Under the pieces are notes generated by a model. That model was not told where the DNA came from. It searched no databases and was given only the letters and a program-made list of their open reading frames with translations. A stretch of 64,000 bases of DNA from Streptomyces sp. DSM 110735. GTDB lineage: Bacteria > Actinomycetota > Actinomycetes > Streptomycetales > Streptomycetaceae. Shown in pieces: positions 44,865 to 53,447 of the stretch. Within the stretch, counting starts at the first letter, position 1; every line of letters begins with the position of its first letter. Location: contig NZ_JACYHF010000008.1 in NCBI RefSeq assembly GCF_016482685.1, forward strand, positions 1 through 64,000, given 5' to 3'. A program made the translations under genes and the position numbers.

Positions 44865-46578
44865 TGGCCTCCGTCTCCGCCCTTGCCGCCGCCGAGATCT
44901 CCCCGGCGCCGGGCTCCTTGTACCAGGGCCGCAGCCGGATCAGCGCGGGCTTGACGCCGGTCGCGAGCAGCAGGGCGGTGCCCTTGGGCAGGGCGCGGAT
45001 GCGGTCGGGCGGCAGGACAGCCTCCTGCCGGTAGGAGTAGGAGCGTGAAGTGCCGTCCTTGCTGCGGGAGATGCTCGGGGTGCGGACATCGTGCTGGCCG
45101 ACGAGGGTGGAGATCTTCTGCACGAAGTCGGCGTCGTCCAGGCCCGCGCCGAGCAGTTTGACGGTCGCCGCGCTCCACAGCGCGTCCATCCCGACCTCGC
45201 CCCACACCCGGGCGCCCTGCCGGTAACTCTGGAGCAGGGTCACGACGTTGATGCCGCGCGAGCCGAAGTGCGAGTACAGGTCGGGCAGATCGGAGATGCG
45301 GCAGACGTTCGCCGCCTCGTCGAGCACGGCGGTCAGCGGCGGATCGAGACGCCCGCCCATCCGCTCGGCGGCGACCACGCCCGCCCGCATCGTCGCGTCC
45401 GCGAGACCCGCGATGACCCCCGCCGCCGAGCCGCCGCCGTCCTTGGACAGGAGGTACAGGGTGTCGCTGCCCAGGACGTGCCGGTCGGGGCGGAACTCGG
45501 GGAGTGCCGGGTCGGGGGTGACCCAGGCGAGGATCTCGGGGTCGAGAAGGCAGGAGACGGTCTGCCGTGCCGTCTCGTAGATGCCGTCCCGGGTCTCCAC
45601 CGCGCCGCGCACGGTGCCCTGCAACTGCTCGGCCATCGCGGTCATCCCCGCCTCCCGCAGCAGGTCCACCGGGGTGCGGTCGGCCGGGTCGGCGAGCCAG
45701 CCCAGCAGCTCGTGCACCGGGGCGCCGCCGCGCGCGGCGGCGAGGAAGAGCGCGGTCAGGGTGTTCTGGGCGGCCGAGATCCAGAAGTCCTTCTTCGCGG
45801 TGTCGTCGTTGACGGACGCGACGAAGTGACCGGCGAGGCGGCGCGCGCCCTCGATCGTGTGGCACTCCCCGAGCAGGTTCCACCACATGGCGCGCGGGGA
45901 GTGCGCGATGCCCTGCGGGTCGAAGGTCCACACGGTGCCCGCCTCGGCGCGCAGGGCGCGGGTGACGGCGTACACGTCGGACTTGTTGGAGGTGAGCAGG
46001 ACCGCGCCCTGGGCGCGCAGCACGCGCGGGACGGCGATCCCGGTGGACTTGCCCGCGCGCGGCGCCATCAGGTCCAGCTCCACGTCCTCGTGGCTGCTGC
46101 GCAGTTCGGGACCGTCGGGGGCGAGGTCGCCGAGGAGGTTGCCGGTCTCGTCCGGGTGCAGGCGCTCGCGTCCCTTGAGCGAGGGCCGCAGTTCGCGGGC
46201 GCGCGCCTCGATGCCCTTGGGGCACATCGCGGCCAGCTCCCGGCGCCCGGCGAGCCCCTTGGGGCGGTTCCACCGCCCGGCGAGCAGGCGTACGGCGACG
46301 ACGACGGGGACCGTGAGCAGGACGAGCAGTCCGAGCATCCCGGCGTAGACGGCACCGGCGGGGGCGCCGGGCCAGAGGGCGCCCGGACCGTCCCCGGTCA
46401 GCCGGGCGGCGGTGGACAGGGCGAACGGCGGGGCGTGCCAGCCGTGCCCGGCGAGTCCCGCGCCGAGCGTGCCGCCCGCCCAGGCGACGGTGAACAGGGC
46501 GAGACCGCTCCCGGCGAGCGCGGCGAGCGCCCACGGCACCTGGTCGTGCGCTCCGCCGCCGGAGCCCGCGCGGCTCAT
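44755..46578 (-). CDS. VirD4/TraG-like type IV coupling ATPase
   Basis: A 607-residue membrane ATPase that in type IV systems recruits substrates to the channel. Two N-terminal membrane segments (about 17-42 and 76-100), a P-loop LMAPRAGKSTGIAVPRVL at 170-187, SNKSDVYAVTR, a Walker B TAVLDEAANVCRISDLPDLYSHFGSRG, and LLQSYRQGARVWGE are all classic VirD4/TraG features. It is the last gene of the operon; its ATG overlaps the virB4 stop as ATGA. No relaxase gene accompanies it, so protein export is as likely as DNA transfer. Confidence 0.9.
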   Translation of the reverse strand: MSRAGSGGGAHDQVPWALAALAGSGLALFTVAWAGGTLGAGLAGHGWHAPPFALSTAARLTGDGPGALWPGAPAGAVYAGMLGLLVLLTVPVVVAVRLLAGRWNRPKGLAGRRELAAMCPKGIEARARELRPSLKGRERLHPDETGNLLGDLAPDGPELRSSHEDVELDLMAPRAGKSTGIAVPRVLRAQGAVLLTSNKSDVYAVTRALRAEAGTVWTFDPQGIAHSPRAMWWNLLGECHTIEGARRLAGHFVASVNDDTAKKDFWISAAQNTLTALFLAAARGGAPVHELLGWLADPADRTPVDLLREAGMTAMAEQLQGTVRGAVETRDGIYETARQTVSCLLDPEILAWVTPDPALPEFRPDRHVLGSDTLYLLSKDGGGSAAGVIAGLADATMRAGVVAAERMGGRLDPPLTAVLDEAANVCRISDLPDLYSHFGSRGINVVTLLQSYRQGARVWGEVGMDALWSAATVKLLGAGLDDADFVQKISTLVGQHDVRTPSISRSKDGTSRSYSYRQEAVLPPDRIRALPKGTALLLATGVKPALIRLRPWYKEPGAGEISAAARAETEAITARAVSRLSPVTLEKPPAPTLEKPFVPWRRDAAPR

Positions 46579-48323
46579 GCCGTCCACCGCCCCGGCTCCG
46601 CCGCCCCGGGCAGACCGGCGGGCAGCGCGCGGGGTCCCTCCGCCGCCTCCAGGGCGACCTGCGCGGCACTGGCGCGCACGGCACGCTCGACGGCGTCCTC
46701 GGCGTCCGTCCAGCGGGTGTTGGTGTTGTGCAGCCGCCGTTCGGCGTCGGTGATGGCGACCTTGATGGGGATGCCGGGCCTGCCGCCGACCTTGATGAGG
46801 AAGCGGCCACGCCCCGGCGGCTCCTCGTGGTCGCCGGTGACGCCCCAGCCGGGCGGCGAGGACCAGGACGAGACGAGTTCGATCTCCCGCCGCGACAGCC
46901 CGACCACCTTGCCCAGGTCCTCCATCTCGGCCCGGGGCAGCCCCGCGCACACCACCATCCCGGCGCGCTCCACGAACCCGCGCGCCTTGGCGCGGTCGGC
47001 GTCGGTGCCGAGCGCCTCGGCGTCCTTCAGGGTGTGGGTGATCTTGGCGTCGCCGAGTCCGAGGGAGCGGTTGAGCCGGGTGAGGGCGTCGATGCGGTCG
47101 ACGATGCCGGAGGCGGCGCGCAGCGGGCGCCACAGCTCGTCGAGGACGGTGAAGAACCAGCGCCGGGGCGCGAGTCCGGCGTCCGCGAGGGCGTGCGAGG
47201 CGGCGACCGTGCCGAGTCCGTCGGACCAGGCGGCCAGCATCGCGGCGGCCGTGAGCTGGGTGTCGGCTTCTCCGATGCCGGAGATGTCGATGCACACCGC
47301 CGGGGCGTCCGGGTCGATCCGGGTGGAGGTCTGCGAGGCGAAGGTGTCGCCGAGCGGACCGTCCAGGATGCCGAGCAGGGACCGGTGCAGCGGGTCCACG
47401 GCGTCCCGGTAGCGGGCGTCGTCGCCCCGGTCCAGGGTGACGGCCCGCACCCGGTCCGGTCCCTCGGCCAGGACGCGGAGCACGTCGGGCAGGAGGGGCG
47501 CCCGGCCGGGCGGGGTGCGCTCGCGCAGATGGTGCAGGACGGCGGAGAGCACCGACTGCTCGTGGTCGTCCATGGGGCGCCCGCGCACGATGGTGACCAG
47601 CGCGGCCACCATGTTGAGCACACGGCCGTGGGTCTCCGCCTTCAGCACCTCCCCCGCCTCGCCGCCGATCCGGGCCGCTGCCGCGCCCATCGCCCCGGGG
47701 TCGAGGACGTTGATGCCGCCCCGGCCCCGGCCGATGGAGATCACCTGGCCGCCGAGCGCCCGTACGGTGTCGGCGTAGTCGGGCTTGAGGTCGCCGAGCA
47801 CCAGCGGGACGACCCCGGTCGCGGCGAGCCCGATCAGCATCCGGTTGACGAGCGTGGACTTGCCGAGACCCGGCATGCCGAGCATGAACAGCGACGGGTT
47901 GGAGATGAAGCGCGCCCGGGTGAACCAGTTCAGCGGGTCGCCGCACACGGTGGCGCCGGTGAACAGGTGCTGGCCGAGCGGCACTCCGGTCATGGGCGAG
48001 CCCGAACCCGCGGCGAACGGCCACATGCCGCACGCCTGGACGGTGGTGGCCCGCCACATGGTGGGCGGGTCCATGTAGCCGACCCGTCCGCCGCCGACGC
48101 CGTACCAGCCGCGCGGCGGCACGAACGGCTCCCGGGCGGCGGACGGCTGCTTCCGCGCGCCGTCGCGTCCGCCCCGGCCCTCGGCACCGGCGGCGCCCCC
48201 GGCTCCCGGCTTCCCCGTCCAGGACGGGTCCTGTCCCGAGCGCCCGGCGAGGAGTTCCGCGCGCGCCCTCTCCTCGGCCGCGCGGTCCTCCCGCTCGGCC
48301 CGCTTCTCCGCGCGGCGGCTCAC
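46575..48323 (-). CDS. VirB4-like secretion ATPase
   Basis: A 582-residue soluble ATPase. The N-terminus is highly charged (Arg/Glu/Ala, 1-65). P-loop LGMPGLGKSTLVNRML is at 148-163, GDLKPDYADTVRALGGQVI follows, with Walker B RWFFTVLDELWRPLRA and the sensor region GLGDAKITHTLKDAEALG. This is the C-terminal, ATPase half of VirB4. The N-terminal half typical of full VirB4 seems to be split off in the upstream SCO6880-family gene. The GTG start overlaps that gene's stop (GTGA). Confidence 0.88.
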   Translation of the reverse strand: MSRRAEKRAEREDRAAEERARAELLAGRSGQDPSWTGKPGAGGAAGAEGRGGRDGARKQPSAAREPFVPPRGWYGVGGGRVGYMDPPTMWRATTVQACGMWPFAAGSGSPMTGVPLGQHLFTGATVCGDPLNWFTRARFISNPSLFMLGMPGLGKSTLVNRMLIGLAATGVVPLVLGDLKPDYADTVRALGGQVISIGRGRGGINVLDPGAMGAAAARIGGEAGEVLKAETHGRVLNMVAALVTIVRGRPMDDHEQSVLSAVLHHLRERTPPGRAPLLPDVLRVLAEGPDRVRAVTLDRGDDARYRDAVDPLHRSLLGILDGPLGDTFASQTSTRIDPDAPAVCIDISGIGEADTQLTAAAMLAAWSDGLGTVAASHALADAGLAPRRWFFTVLDELWRPLRAASGIVDRIDALTRLNRSLGLGDAKITHTLKDAEALGTDADRAKARGFVERAGMVVCAGLPRAEMEDLGKVVGLSRREIELVSSWSSPPGWGVTGDHEEPPGRGRFLIKVGGRPGIPIKVAITDAERRLHNTNTRWTDAEDAVERAVRASAAQVALEAAEGPRALPAGLPGAAEPGRWTA

Positions 48324-49813
48324 AGCGCCTCCTGCAGCTCGTGCGGGATCAGGGTCTGCTCCCAGGGCAGGACGCCGACCGGCAGGGTGCAACTGAACGC
48401 CGCCGCCTGCATCCGGTCGGCGGGTCTCATCAGCACCCGTGAGGCGGCGGTCAGATTGCGCACCGCCACGCTGGCGTCGGCCAGTTGCGCGACGTCGTCC
48501 ACGGTGACGGTCAGCATCAGGGAGAACTCCACGAGCCCGGCGCCCGCCGCCTCCTCGGCCGCCGTCTGCTCCGCCGCCCGTACCTCGGAGGCGGCGCGCG
48601 CCTGCACCATGCCCCGGCCCGAGGTCGCCATGAACTGGGCGCTGCGCCGGTCCGACTCCACGATCCGGGCCGAGGTCGCCGGGTCGATCGGCCGGTAGAC
48701 GAGCGCGACCCTCTTGCGCCGGGTGCCGGGCGCGGCTTCCAGCATCCCGCGCAGCACCGAGGAACGTACGGTTCCGCGCGGTGCCAGGGTCATCAGCCAG
48801 GTGCGGGAGACGCCCGAGTCGTGCTGGTAGCTGCCGACGGTCTCGACGGCGGCGGCCGGTCCCGCGTCGTCCCACTCCAGTCCCGTACCGCCGTGCCGGG
48901 CACGGGCGTTGAGGACGTCGGCGGCGACGGCGGGGTCGTAGGCGACGCGGACGACCTCGGCGATCCGCTCGGCCGTCAGCGGGTACGCCGCGCCGCCGCC
49001 CGCCGCCACCAGACCGCTGAGCAGACCGGGGACGCGCACGGCGAGGTCGGCGATGACGTCCTCCTTCTTGCGCCGCTGGCCCGGCGGGACGCCGTAGGTG
49101 AGGGTGACGTAGGTGTGCATCTCGGAGGAGGCGGTCGGATAGCGCTCGACGACCTCCTCCATCACGGCGCGGGCGGCGTCCGGCGCGTCGGGGTGGATGC
49201 GGGGCAGCACCTCGTGGGCGAGCCGGGTACCGGTGTCGGGCGCGGTCTCCACGACGACGCTCGCCCCGCGCAGCCCCGGTTCGTGGGCAAGGCGGGCCAG
49301 CCACTCCCCCCACAGCGCGACCCACACGTCCACCTGGTCGGCGTCGACCAGGGAGCCGCCGTCGGGGTCGCAGCCCAGGACGATGGTGTAGAGGTTGCGG
49401 GCGGGGTGGTGGAGCACGCCGAAGGGGCGGTCGTAGGCGTCGCGGCCGTCGGACACGGTGACCTTGTTGAGCAGCCCGGGCGGGCGGAACCTGCCGCCCG
49501 GACGCGCGGACAGCGGCCCGGAGACGTACAGGTGCGCGCCCTTGGCCCGGCGGCGGCGCCAGCCGACGCGCAGGGCGAGCAACTGGTAGACGTTGCGCCC
49601 GTCCTGGGTGCGCACGGCGAGCGGCACCAGGAACAGGACGGTCGGCACGAGCACGACCAGCGCGGCGTACAGCGAGATCAGCGAGGCGAGCAGGGTGATG
49701 ACGAGCCCGCCGAAGACACCGAAGGTGCCGACGAGTCCGAGCGGTCCGAGCCCCGGCCGCCTCGGCCGACGCCAGTTGCCGTAGGTCGGATGGGTCACGG
49801 CTTCCGTGGACAT
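48320..49813 (-). CDS. SCO6880-family protein (PrgI/VirB4-N-like)
   Basis: A 497-residue protein of the actinobacterial SCO6880 family. A short cytoplasmic N-terminus is followed by two closely spaced membrane helices (LGLVGTFGVFGGLVITLLAS, YAALVVLVPTVLFLVPLAV) as in PrgI/VirB3. A large soluble domain (about 85-497) includes VFG-like segments and TWLMTLAPRGTVRSSVLRG, and ends PWEQTLIPHELQEAL. It probably stands for the VirB3 plus VirB4 N-terminal part of the machine. It starts 41 bp after the VirB6-like gene. Confidence 0.85.
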   Translation of the reverse strand: MSTEAVTHPTYGNWRRPRRPGLGPLGLVGTFGVFGGLVITLLASLISLYAALVVLVPTVLFLVPLAVRTQDGRNVYQLLALRVGWRRRRAKGAHLYVSGPLSARPGGRFRPPGLLNKVTVSDGRDAYDRPFGVLHHPARNLYTIVLGCDPDGGSLVDADQVDVWVALWGEWLARLAHEPGLRGASVVVETAPDTGTRLAHEVLPRIHPDAPDAARAVMEEVVERYPTASSEMHTYVTLTYGVPPGQRRKKEDVIADLAVRVPGLLSGLVAAGGGAAYPLTAERIAEVVRVAYDPAVAADVLNARARHGGTGLEWDDAGPAAAVETVGSYQHDSGVSRTWLMTLAPRGTVRSSVLRGMLEAAPGTRRKRVALVYRPIDPATSARIVESDRRSAQFMATSGRGMVQARAASEVRAAEQTAAEEAAGAGLVEFSLMLTVTVDDVAQLADASVAVRNLTAASRVLMRPADRMQAAAFSCTLPVGVLPWEQTLIPHELQEAL

Positions 49814-49854
49814 GGGGTCCGGTCTCCTTTCGTTGACGGTGGTTCAGGGGGAGG

Positions 49855-51126
49855 TCAGGTGTTGTGGCCGTGGTTGCCGTCGGCGCCGTCCACGGCACCG
49901 GCGGCGGTCCTGCCGAGAGCCTGCGCGGCGCTCGCCGCCACGACGACCGCGGCGCCGACCGGTCCTCCGGCGGCTGCCGCCGCGCGTCCGGCTCCGGCGG
50001 CGGCACCCGAGCCACCGCCCGCGCCGCCGCCCGCGCCCGCACCGCTCGCCGCCGCCGGGCGGGCACCCGACGCGCCGGACGACCCGGAGGCACCGGACTC
50101 GCCCGACGCCCCCGCCATGCCGCTCCGTCCTGCCGAGCCGCCTCCGCCGGAGGTGCCCGACGCCCCGGAGGGTCCCGAAGGACCGCCCCGCCCGCCCGAT
50201 CCGGCGCTGCCGCTGCCCCCGCTCGCGCCGCCGAGCGAACGGGCGCCGGTCGCGATGCCGCCGCCCACCGCCGAGACGGCGCCGGGCATGGCGCCGCCCG
50301 TGCCCAGCGCGGCGGTCGCGGGCACCACGAGCTTCAGCAGCGCGGGCAGCGCGACGGCGGACAGCAGCATCACGCCGATACCGGCGATACGGACGTTGAC
50401 GTCGCTGCCGTCACCGTCGCCCGAGCTGTACGTCGTCATCACCGAACCCGCGTACATCACGAGTCCCGCCGCCGGTTTGTACAGCAGCCAGGCGACCATC
50501 CAGCCGACGTGCTTGCGCCACCAGCCCGCGCCCCAGTCCGTCATGGAGGCGGCGGCGGCCATCGGCAGGGTGCCGAGCAGCAGGATCATCACGCCGAGCC
50601 GGATGTAGAGCAGGACGGTCTGGACGATCCCGGCGAGCAGCAGCAGGAAGGCGAGCACCATCAGCAGGAACGCCTGGATGCCGCCGCCGTCCGAGCACTG
50701 GCCGATCGAGTCGAGCTGGCGTTGTGCGCCCTGCTGGAACAGATAGTCCGAGTAACGGTCCGACAGGCTGGCCGCCGCCGTGACGACGGTGGTGGCCGCG
50801 CCGGAGACGAGGATCACCCGCAGGATGCCCTTCAGCGCGGTTTTGCCCGCGTCGCCCCGCTGCTCGACCGCCATTCGCGCGGCGGCGAACAGCAGCGAGC
50901 CCACCGCCAGGTAGACCACGATCCACTGGGACTGGTTGTTGATGTCCTTGGAGGTGTCCGTGTTCGGCAGGGTCGGAATGCTGGTGATCAGATCGCCGAA
51001 CACCTCGACGGCGGCGGCGAGGACGAAGTCCGCGATCCCCTTCATGATCGTGCCGATGGGGTCGCCGAGGAAGCTGAAGAACCCGACCAGGGCGTTCAGC
51101 AGCGGATTGCCGTCGTCGCAGCTCAT
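49855..51126 (-). CDS. VirB6/TrbL-like polytopic membrane protein
   Basis: A 423-residue protein with about six membrane helices in residues 1-290, in the TrbL/VirB6 arrangement: FLLMVLAFLLLLAGIVQTVLLYIRLGVMILLLGTLPMAAAASM, then WWRKHVGWMVAWLLYKPAAGLVMYAG, the usual WW/KP signature of the family. The C-terminal 130 residues are a collagen-like Gly/Ala/Ser tail (GASGGSGSAGSGGRGG). It should form part of the inner-membrane channel. The ATG overlaps the preceding stop as ATGA. Confidence 0.88.
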   Translation of the reverse strand: MSCDDGNPLLNALVGFFSFLGDPIGTIMKGIADFVLAAAVEVFGDLITSIPTLPNTDTSKDINNQSQWIVVYLAVGSLLFAAARMAVEQRGDAGKTALKGILRVILVSGAATTVVTAAASLSDRYSDYLFQQGAQRQLDSIGQCSDGGGIQAFLLMVLAFLLLLAGIVQTVLLYIRLGVMILLLGTLPMAAAASMTDWGAGWWRKHVGWMVAWLLYKPAAGLVMYAGSVMTTYSSGDGDGSDVNVRIAGIGVMLLSAVALPALLKLVVPATAALGTGGAMPGAVSAVGGGIATGARSLGGASGGSGSAGSGGRGGPSGPSGASGTSGGGGSAGRSGMAGASGESGASGSSGASGARPAAASGAGAGGGAGGGSGAAAGAGRAAAAAGGPVGAAVVVAASAAQALGRTAAGAVDGADGNHGHNT

Positions 51127-51887
51127 GTCCGCGCCCCTGCCCACACGAGGTAGCCGTTGGCGTTCTGGACCGAGCGCACCGGGCTGTGCAGGGAGCCGTC
51201 CCCGGCGGGCAGCACCTTCCAGTCGCCGCCGCTCCAGCGCAGGTCGATGCTGGTCGCGGCGAATCCCTGGCTGCTCCTGATGAGCAGGTCCACGGTGGAG
51301 TCCTTGCCGTCGTACCGGGTCACGGCGAACCCCGCGTACGACGAGACCGAGGCGCTGTCCGGGCGCCGCTCGGTGCCGGTGGTGCGCACGGTGGAGCGGT
51401 GGGACACGAACCGGTCGCGACCCCGGCCCGGCACGAGCTGCCGGTCGGCCACGGTCCGCCAGTGCGCCTCGCTCATCTGGGAGGTGATGACCTGGGCGGC
51501 GAGCACGGAGCCGACCGGCGTGTGCGCGAAGCACCACCAGGGCGCCCGGTCGGTCACGGTGGGACCGGCGGCCGCCGACACCGGTACGCGGACGACGCCG
51601 ATCGCGCGCCAGCGGATGTCCGTCGGGGCGGTCGCGGGCACCGTGTTCCCGGGCGCCTCGTCGGTGTGGCACCCCGGGGGGCGCCCGTCGGTGGCGAGGG
51701 CGCCGCCCTTCGGCGGACCACCGGGGGCGGCTGCCTCGGCACGGTCCGCGCCGTCGCTCCCCGAGGTCAGTGCGACGATCCCGGCGAGGACGACCACGGC
51801 CGCCAGGAAGCCCGCCGACATCTGCCAGCCGCGCTGCTTCCAGTACGGCCCCTCCTGCTCGGTCCGGCGCCGTCTGCGTGTGAACAT
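51123..51887 (-). CDS. Membrane-anchored extracellular protein, VirB8/TcpC-like
   Basis: A 254-residue protein with an Arg-rich cytoplasmic start (FTRRRRRTEQEG), one membrane helix (MSAGFLAAVVVLAGIVALTSG) and a soluble external domain of about 190 residues that ends in alternating beta strands (TSIDLRWSGGDWKVLPAGDGS). The topology and position match VirB8/TcpC periplasmic assembly proteins, though sequence identity to them is not visible to me. Two Cys residues (PPGCHTD, WWCFAH) may form a disulfide. ATG at 51887, or GTG one codon earlier; GGGAG lies just upstream. Confidence 0.7.
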   Translation of the reverse strand: MFTRRRRRTEQEGPYWKQRGWQMSAGFLAAVVVLAGIVALTSGSDGADRAEAAAPGGPPKGGALATDGRPPGCHTDEAPGNTVPATAPTDIRWRAIGVVRVPVSAAAGPTVTDRAPWWCFAHTPVGSVLAAQVITSQMSEAHWRTVADRQLVPGRGRDRFVSHRSTVRTTGTERRPDSASVSSYAGFAVTRYDGKDSTVDLLIRSSQGFAATSIDLRWSGGDWKVLPAGDGSLHSPVRSVQNANGYLVWAGART

Positions 51888-51949
51888 CACCAGTGCTCCC
51901 TGTGTGCGCTTCCGTCGAAGTCGACGCTGGGCGAGGTCGGTCGAAGACG

Positions 51950-52237
51950 TCAGTTGAAGACGAAGCCGACCAGCGGTCCGGCCGTCGCGACCAGGACGCA
52001 GCCGCCGAGCACCATGCCGAGGCGGCTCATGTGCTCCGAGCTCTCGCCCCGCTTCAGGGAGAGGGCCATCATCGCGCCGGTGACCAGCACCCCGGCGACC
52101 CCGGCGGCCGTACCCGCCCAGGCGGCGATGCCGAGCACGGTGTCGACCTTCGCGGTCAGTTCGCCGGGCGCCTGCCGGGTCGGCTGGGGCACGCCGGAGG
52201 CCAGGAGGCGGGAGGCTTCGAACAGCAGTGAGGACAT
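51950..52237 (-). CDS. Small VirB2/TrbC-like membrane protein, copy 2
   Basis: A 95-residue protein with two membrane helices separated by a short basic loop: VLGIAAWAGTAAGVAGVLVTGAMM, SLKRGESSEHMSR, LGMVLGGCVLVATAGPLVGF. This hairpin is the architecture of VirB2/TrbC pilins. It is clearly paralogous to the upstream 94-residue protein, with which it shares AGVxG, a LxRG loop and GC(V/L)LATxAGPLV. Confidence 0.78.
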   Translation of the reverse strand: MSSLLFEASRLLASGVPQPTRQAPGELTAKVDTVLGIAAWAGTAAGVAGVLVTGAMMALSLKRGESSEHMSRLGMVLGGCVLVATAGPLVGFVFN

Positions 52238-52316
52238 GGGGATCTCCGGGAGTCGGGGCGCCCGGCGCGAACGGCGGGCGACGGGGACGTGCGGTGGCGA
52301 TGAGGGGCTACGGCGC

Positions 52317-52601
52317 TCAGGGGCCGAGCAGTTGCAGCGAGCCGAGGGCCGCGACGAGCGGTCCGGCGCAGGTGGCGAGCAGACAGCCGAGGGTGACGTA
52401 GAAGACGCCGCGGAAGTGCTCGCCGCCCTCCCCTGGGTCGCCCCGGCGCAGTTGGAGGGACATCCGGGTGCCGACGACGATGAGTCCGCCGACCCCTGCG
52501 GCGGAGGCGCACCAGGCGAGCAGGTTGATCAGGGTTCCCGCGTCGACGCCCGGGTCGAAGGCGGCAAGCAGGGGACCCGCGAGGAGGCGGTGACTCGTCA
52601 C
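52317..52601 (-). CDS. Small VirB2/TrbC-like membrane protein, copy 1
   Basis: A 94-residue two-helix membrane protein: INLLAWCASAAGVGGLIVVGTRM, loop LQLRRGDPGEGGEHFRG, then VFYVTLGCLLATCAGPLVAAL. It pairs with copy 2 as a tandem duplicate. The GTG start overlaps the previous stop (GTGA at 52598-52601), fixing its place in the operon. It is a candidate pilin or channel subunit. Confidence 0.78.
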   Translation of the reverse strand: MTSHRLLAGPLLAAFDPGVDAGTLINLLAWCASAAGVGGLIVVGTRMSLQLRRGDPGEGGEHFRGVFYVTLGCLLATCAGPLVAALGSLQLLGP

Positions 52602-53326
52602 GCGCTCACCTCCGCGTGCGGGTCGGCGCCCACCAGGCGGGCGAGCGTGGCCAGTTGACGGGGCATGGACCTCGGCTCGGCACCCACCCGCCACGCCGGT
52701 ATCCACGGCACCCGGTGCACATGGGCGGCCGAGCGCAGGATGCGGACGCGGCGCAGCAGACCGAGCGGCAGCCGGGCGGGGGCGTCGGCGACGAGCACCA
52801 CCGCGAGCAGTTCGAGCCCGTGCGGCGCCCTGCCCTCGTGCAGCGCGCCGAGCGCCCGCGAGACGGACCGCATCCCGTGGGCGCTGGTGCGTCCGACCAG
52901 CACGATCCGGCGCGGTTCGCCCCGCGCGGGCTCCGGCCAGCGGGCGCCCACGTCCACCCCGCCGAGCAGGTCCGCCAGCGAGGTGGCACCGGCTCCGCCG
53001 TGCGCCTTGACCCAGCCGACGGCGTCCTTCGACTCCGCCCGCGTGGGGACGGTGCGCCGGGGCTCGTCCCAGGGGGCTCCGCCGGTACGGCGCGCGGGCG
53101 GCGCCGAGCGGGGCGCGGTGCGCGCGACATCGGTCGCGGGTCGAACTCCCTGCGGGGCGACGGGTGTTGGTGCGGAACCGGCTGTCGACCGAACTCCTGG
53201 CGGGACCACGGGTGTTGCCGCGGTCCCGGACACGGACGCGACCTTGGGGCCCCGTTCCCAGGCCCGTGGACCCGGCGGTGTCGCCGACGGAGTGCCCATG
53301 TGTGCCCCGCCTCCCTCTCCGCTCAT
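52598..53326 (-). CDS. Unknown protein with a degenerate ParA-like P-loop
   Basis: A 242-residue protein that heads the secretion-like operon. Residues 1-95 are disordered and repetitive (TPVVPPGVRSTAG, TPVAPQGVRPATD). The C-terminal part starts GWVKAHGGAGATSLADLLGG (104-123), which looks like the GGVGKT-TLA deviant Walker A of ParA/MinD ATPases with the lysine replaced by alanine. RIVLVGRTSAHGMRSVSRAL and ELLAVVLVADAPARLP follow as alternating strands and helices. It may be an inactive ParA-like assembly factor. The ATG at 53326 is chosen. The strong ECF-type promoter is 68 bp upstream. Confidence 0.7.
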   Translation of the reverse strand: MSGEGGGAHMGTPSATPPGPRAWERGPKVASVSGTAATPVVPPGVRSTAGSAPTPVAPQGVRPATDVARTAPRSAPPARRTGGAPWDEPRRTVPTRAESKDAVGWVKAHGGAGATSLADLLGGVDVGARWPEPARGEPRRIVLVGRTSAHGMRSVSRALGALHEGRAPHGLELLAVVLVADAPARLPLGLLRRVRILRSAAHVHRVPWIPAWRVGAEPRSMPRQLATLARLVGADPHAEVSA

Positions 53327-53342
53327 CTGTTTTCCACCGGTT

Positions 53343-53370
53343 TGAACTTCTTCGCTCCAGGACCCGTTGG
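53343..53370 (+). promoter_or_regulatory. ECF-type promoter of the SLT/unknown/ECF-sigma unit
   Basis: TGAACT (53343-53348), 16 bp, CGTTGG (53365-53370), 77 bp before the ATG at 53448. Ten of twelve conserved bases match the cluster consensus. It faces the minus-strand promoter at 53394-53422, so the two transcripts would overlap at their 5' ends. Confidence 0.55.
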
Positions 53371-53393
53371 GTGTGCCGAGTCCGACGGACAGC

Positions 53394-53422
53394 ACAACGG
53401 GCCGTCCGGGCACAGCGGTTCA
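53394..53422 (-). promoter_or_regulatory. ECF-type promoter of the secretion-like operon
   Basis: Minus strand TGAACC (53422-53417), 17 bp, CGTTGT (53399-53394), 67 bp before the ATG of the first operon gene. All twelve bases equal those of the promoters at 41441, 43130 and 43168. Confidence 0.78.
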
Positions 53423-53447
53423 AGGCGAGAGGAAGAAGGCAGGCGCG

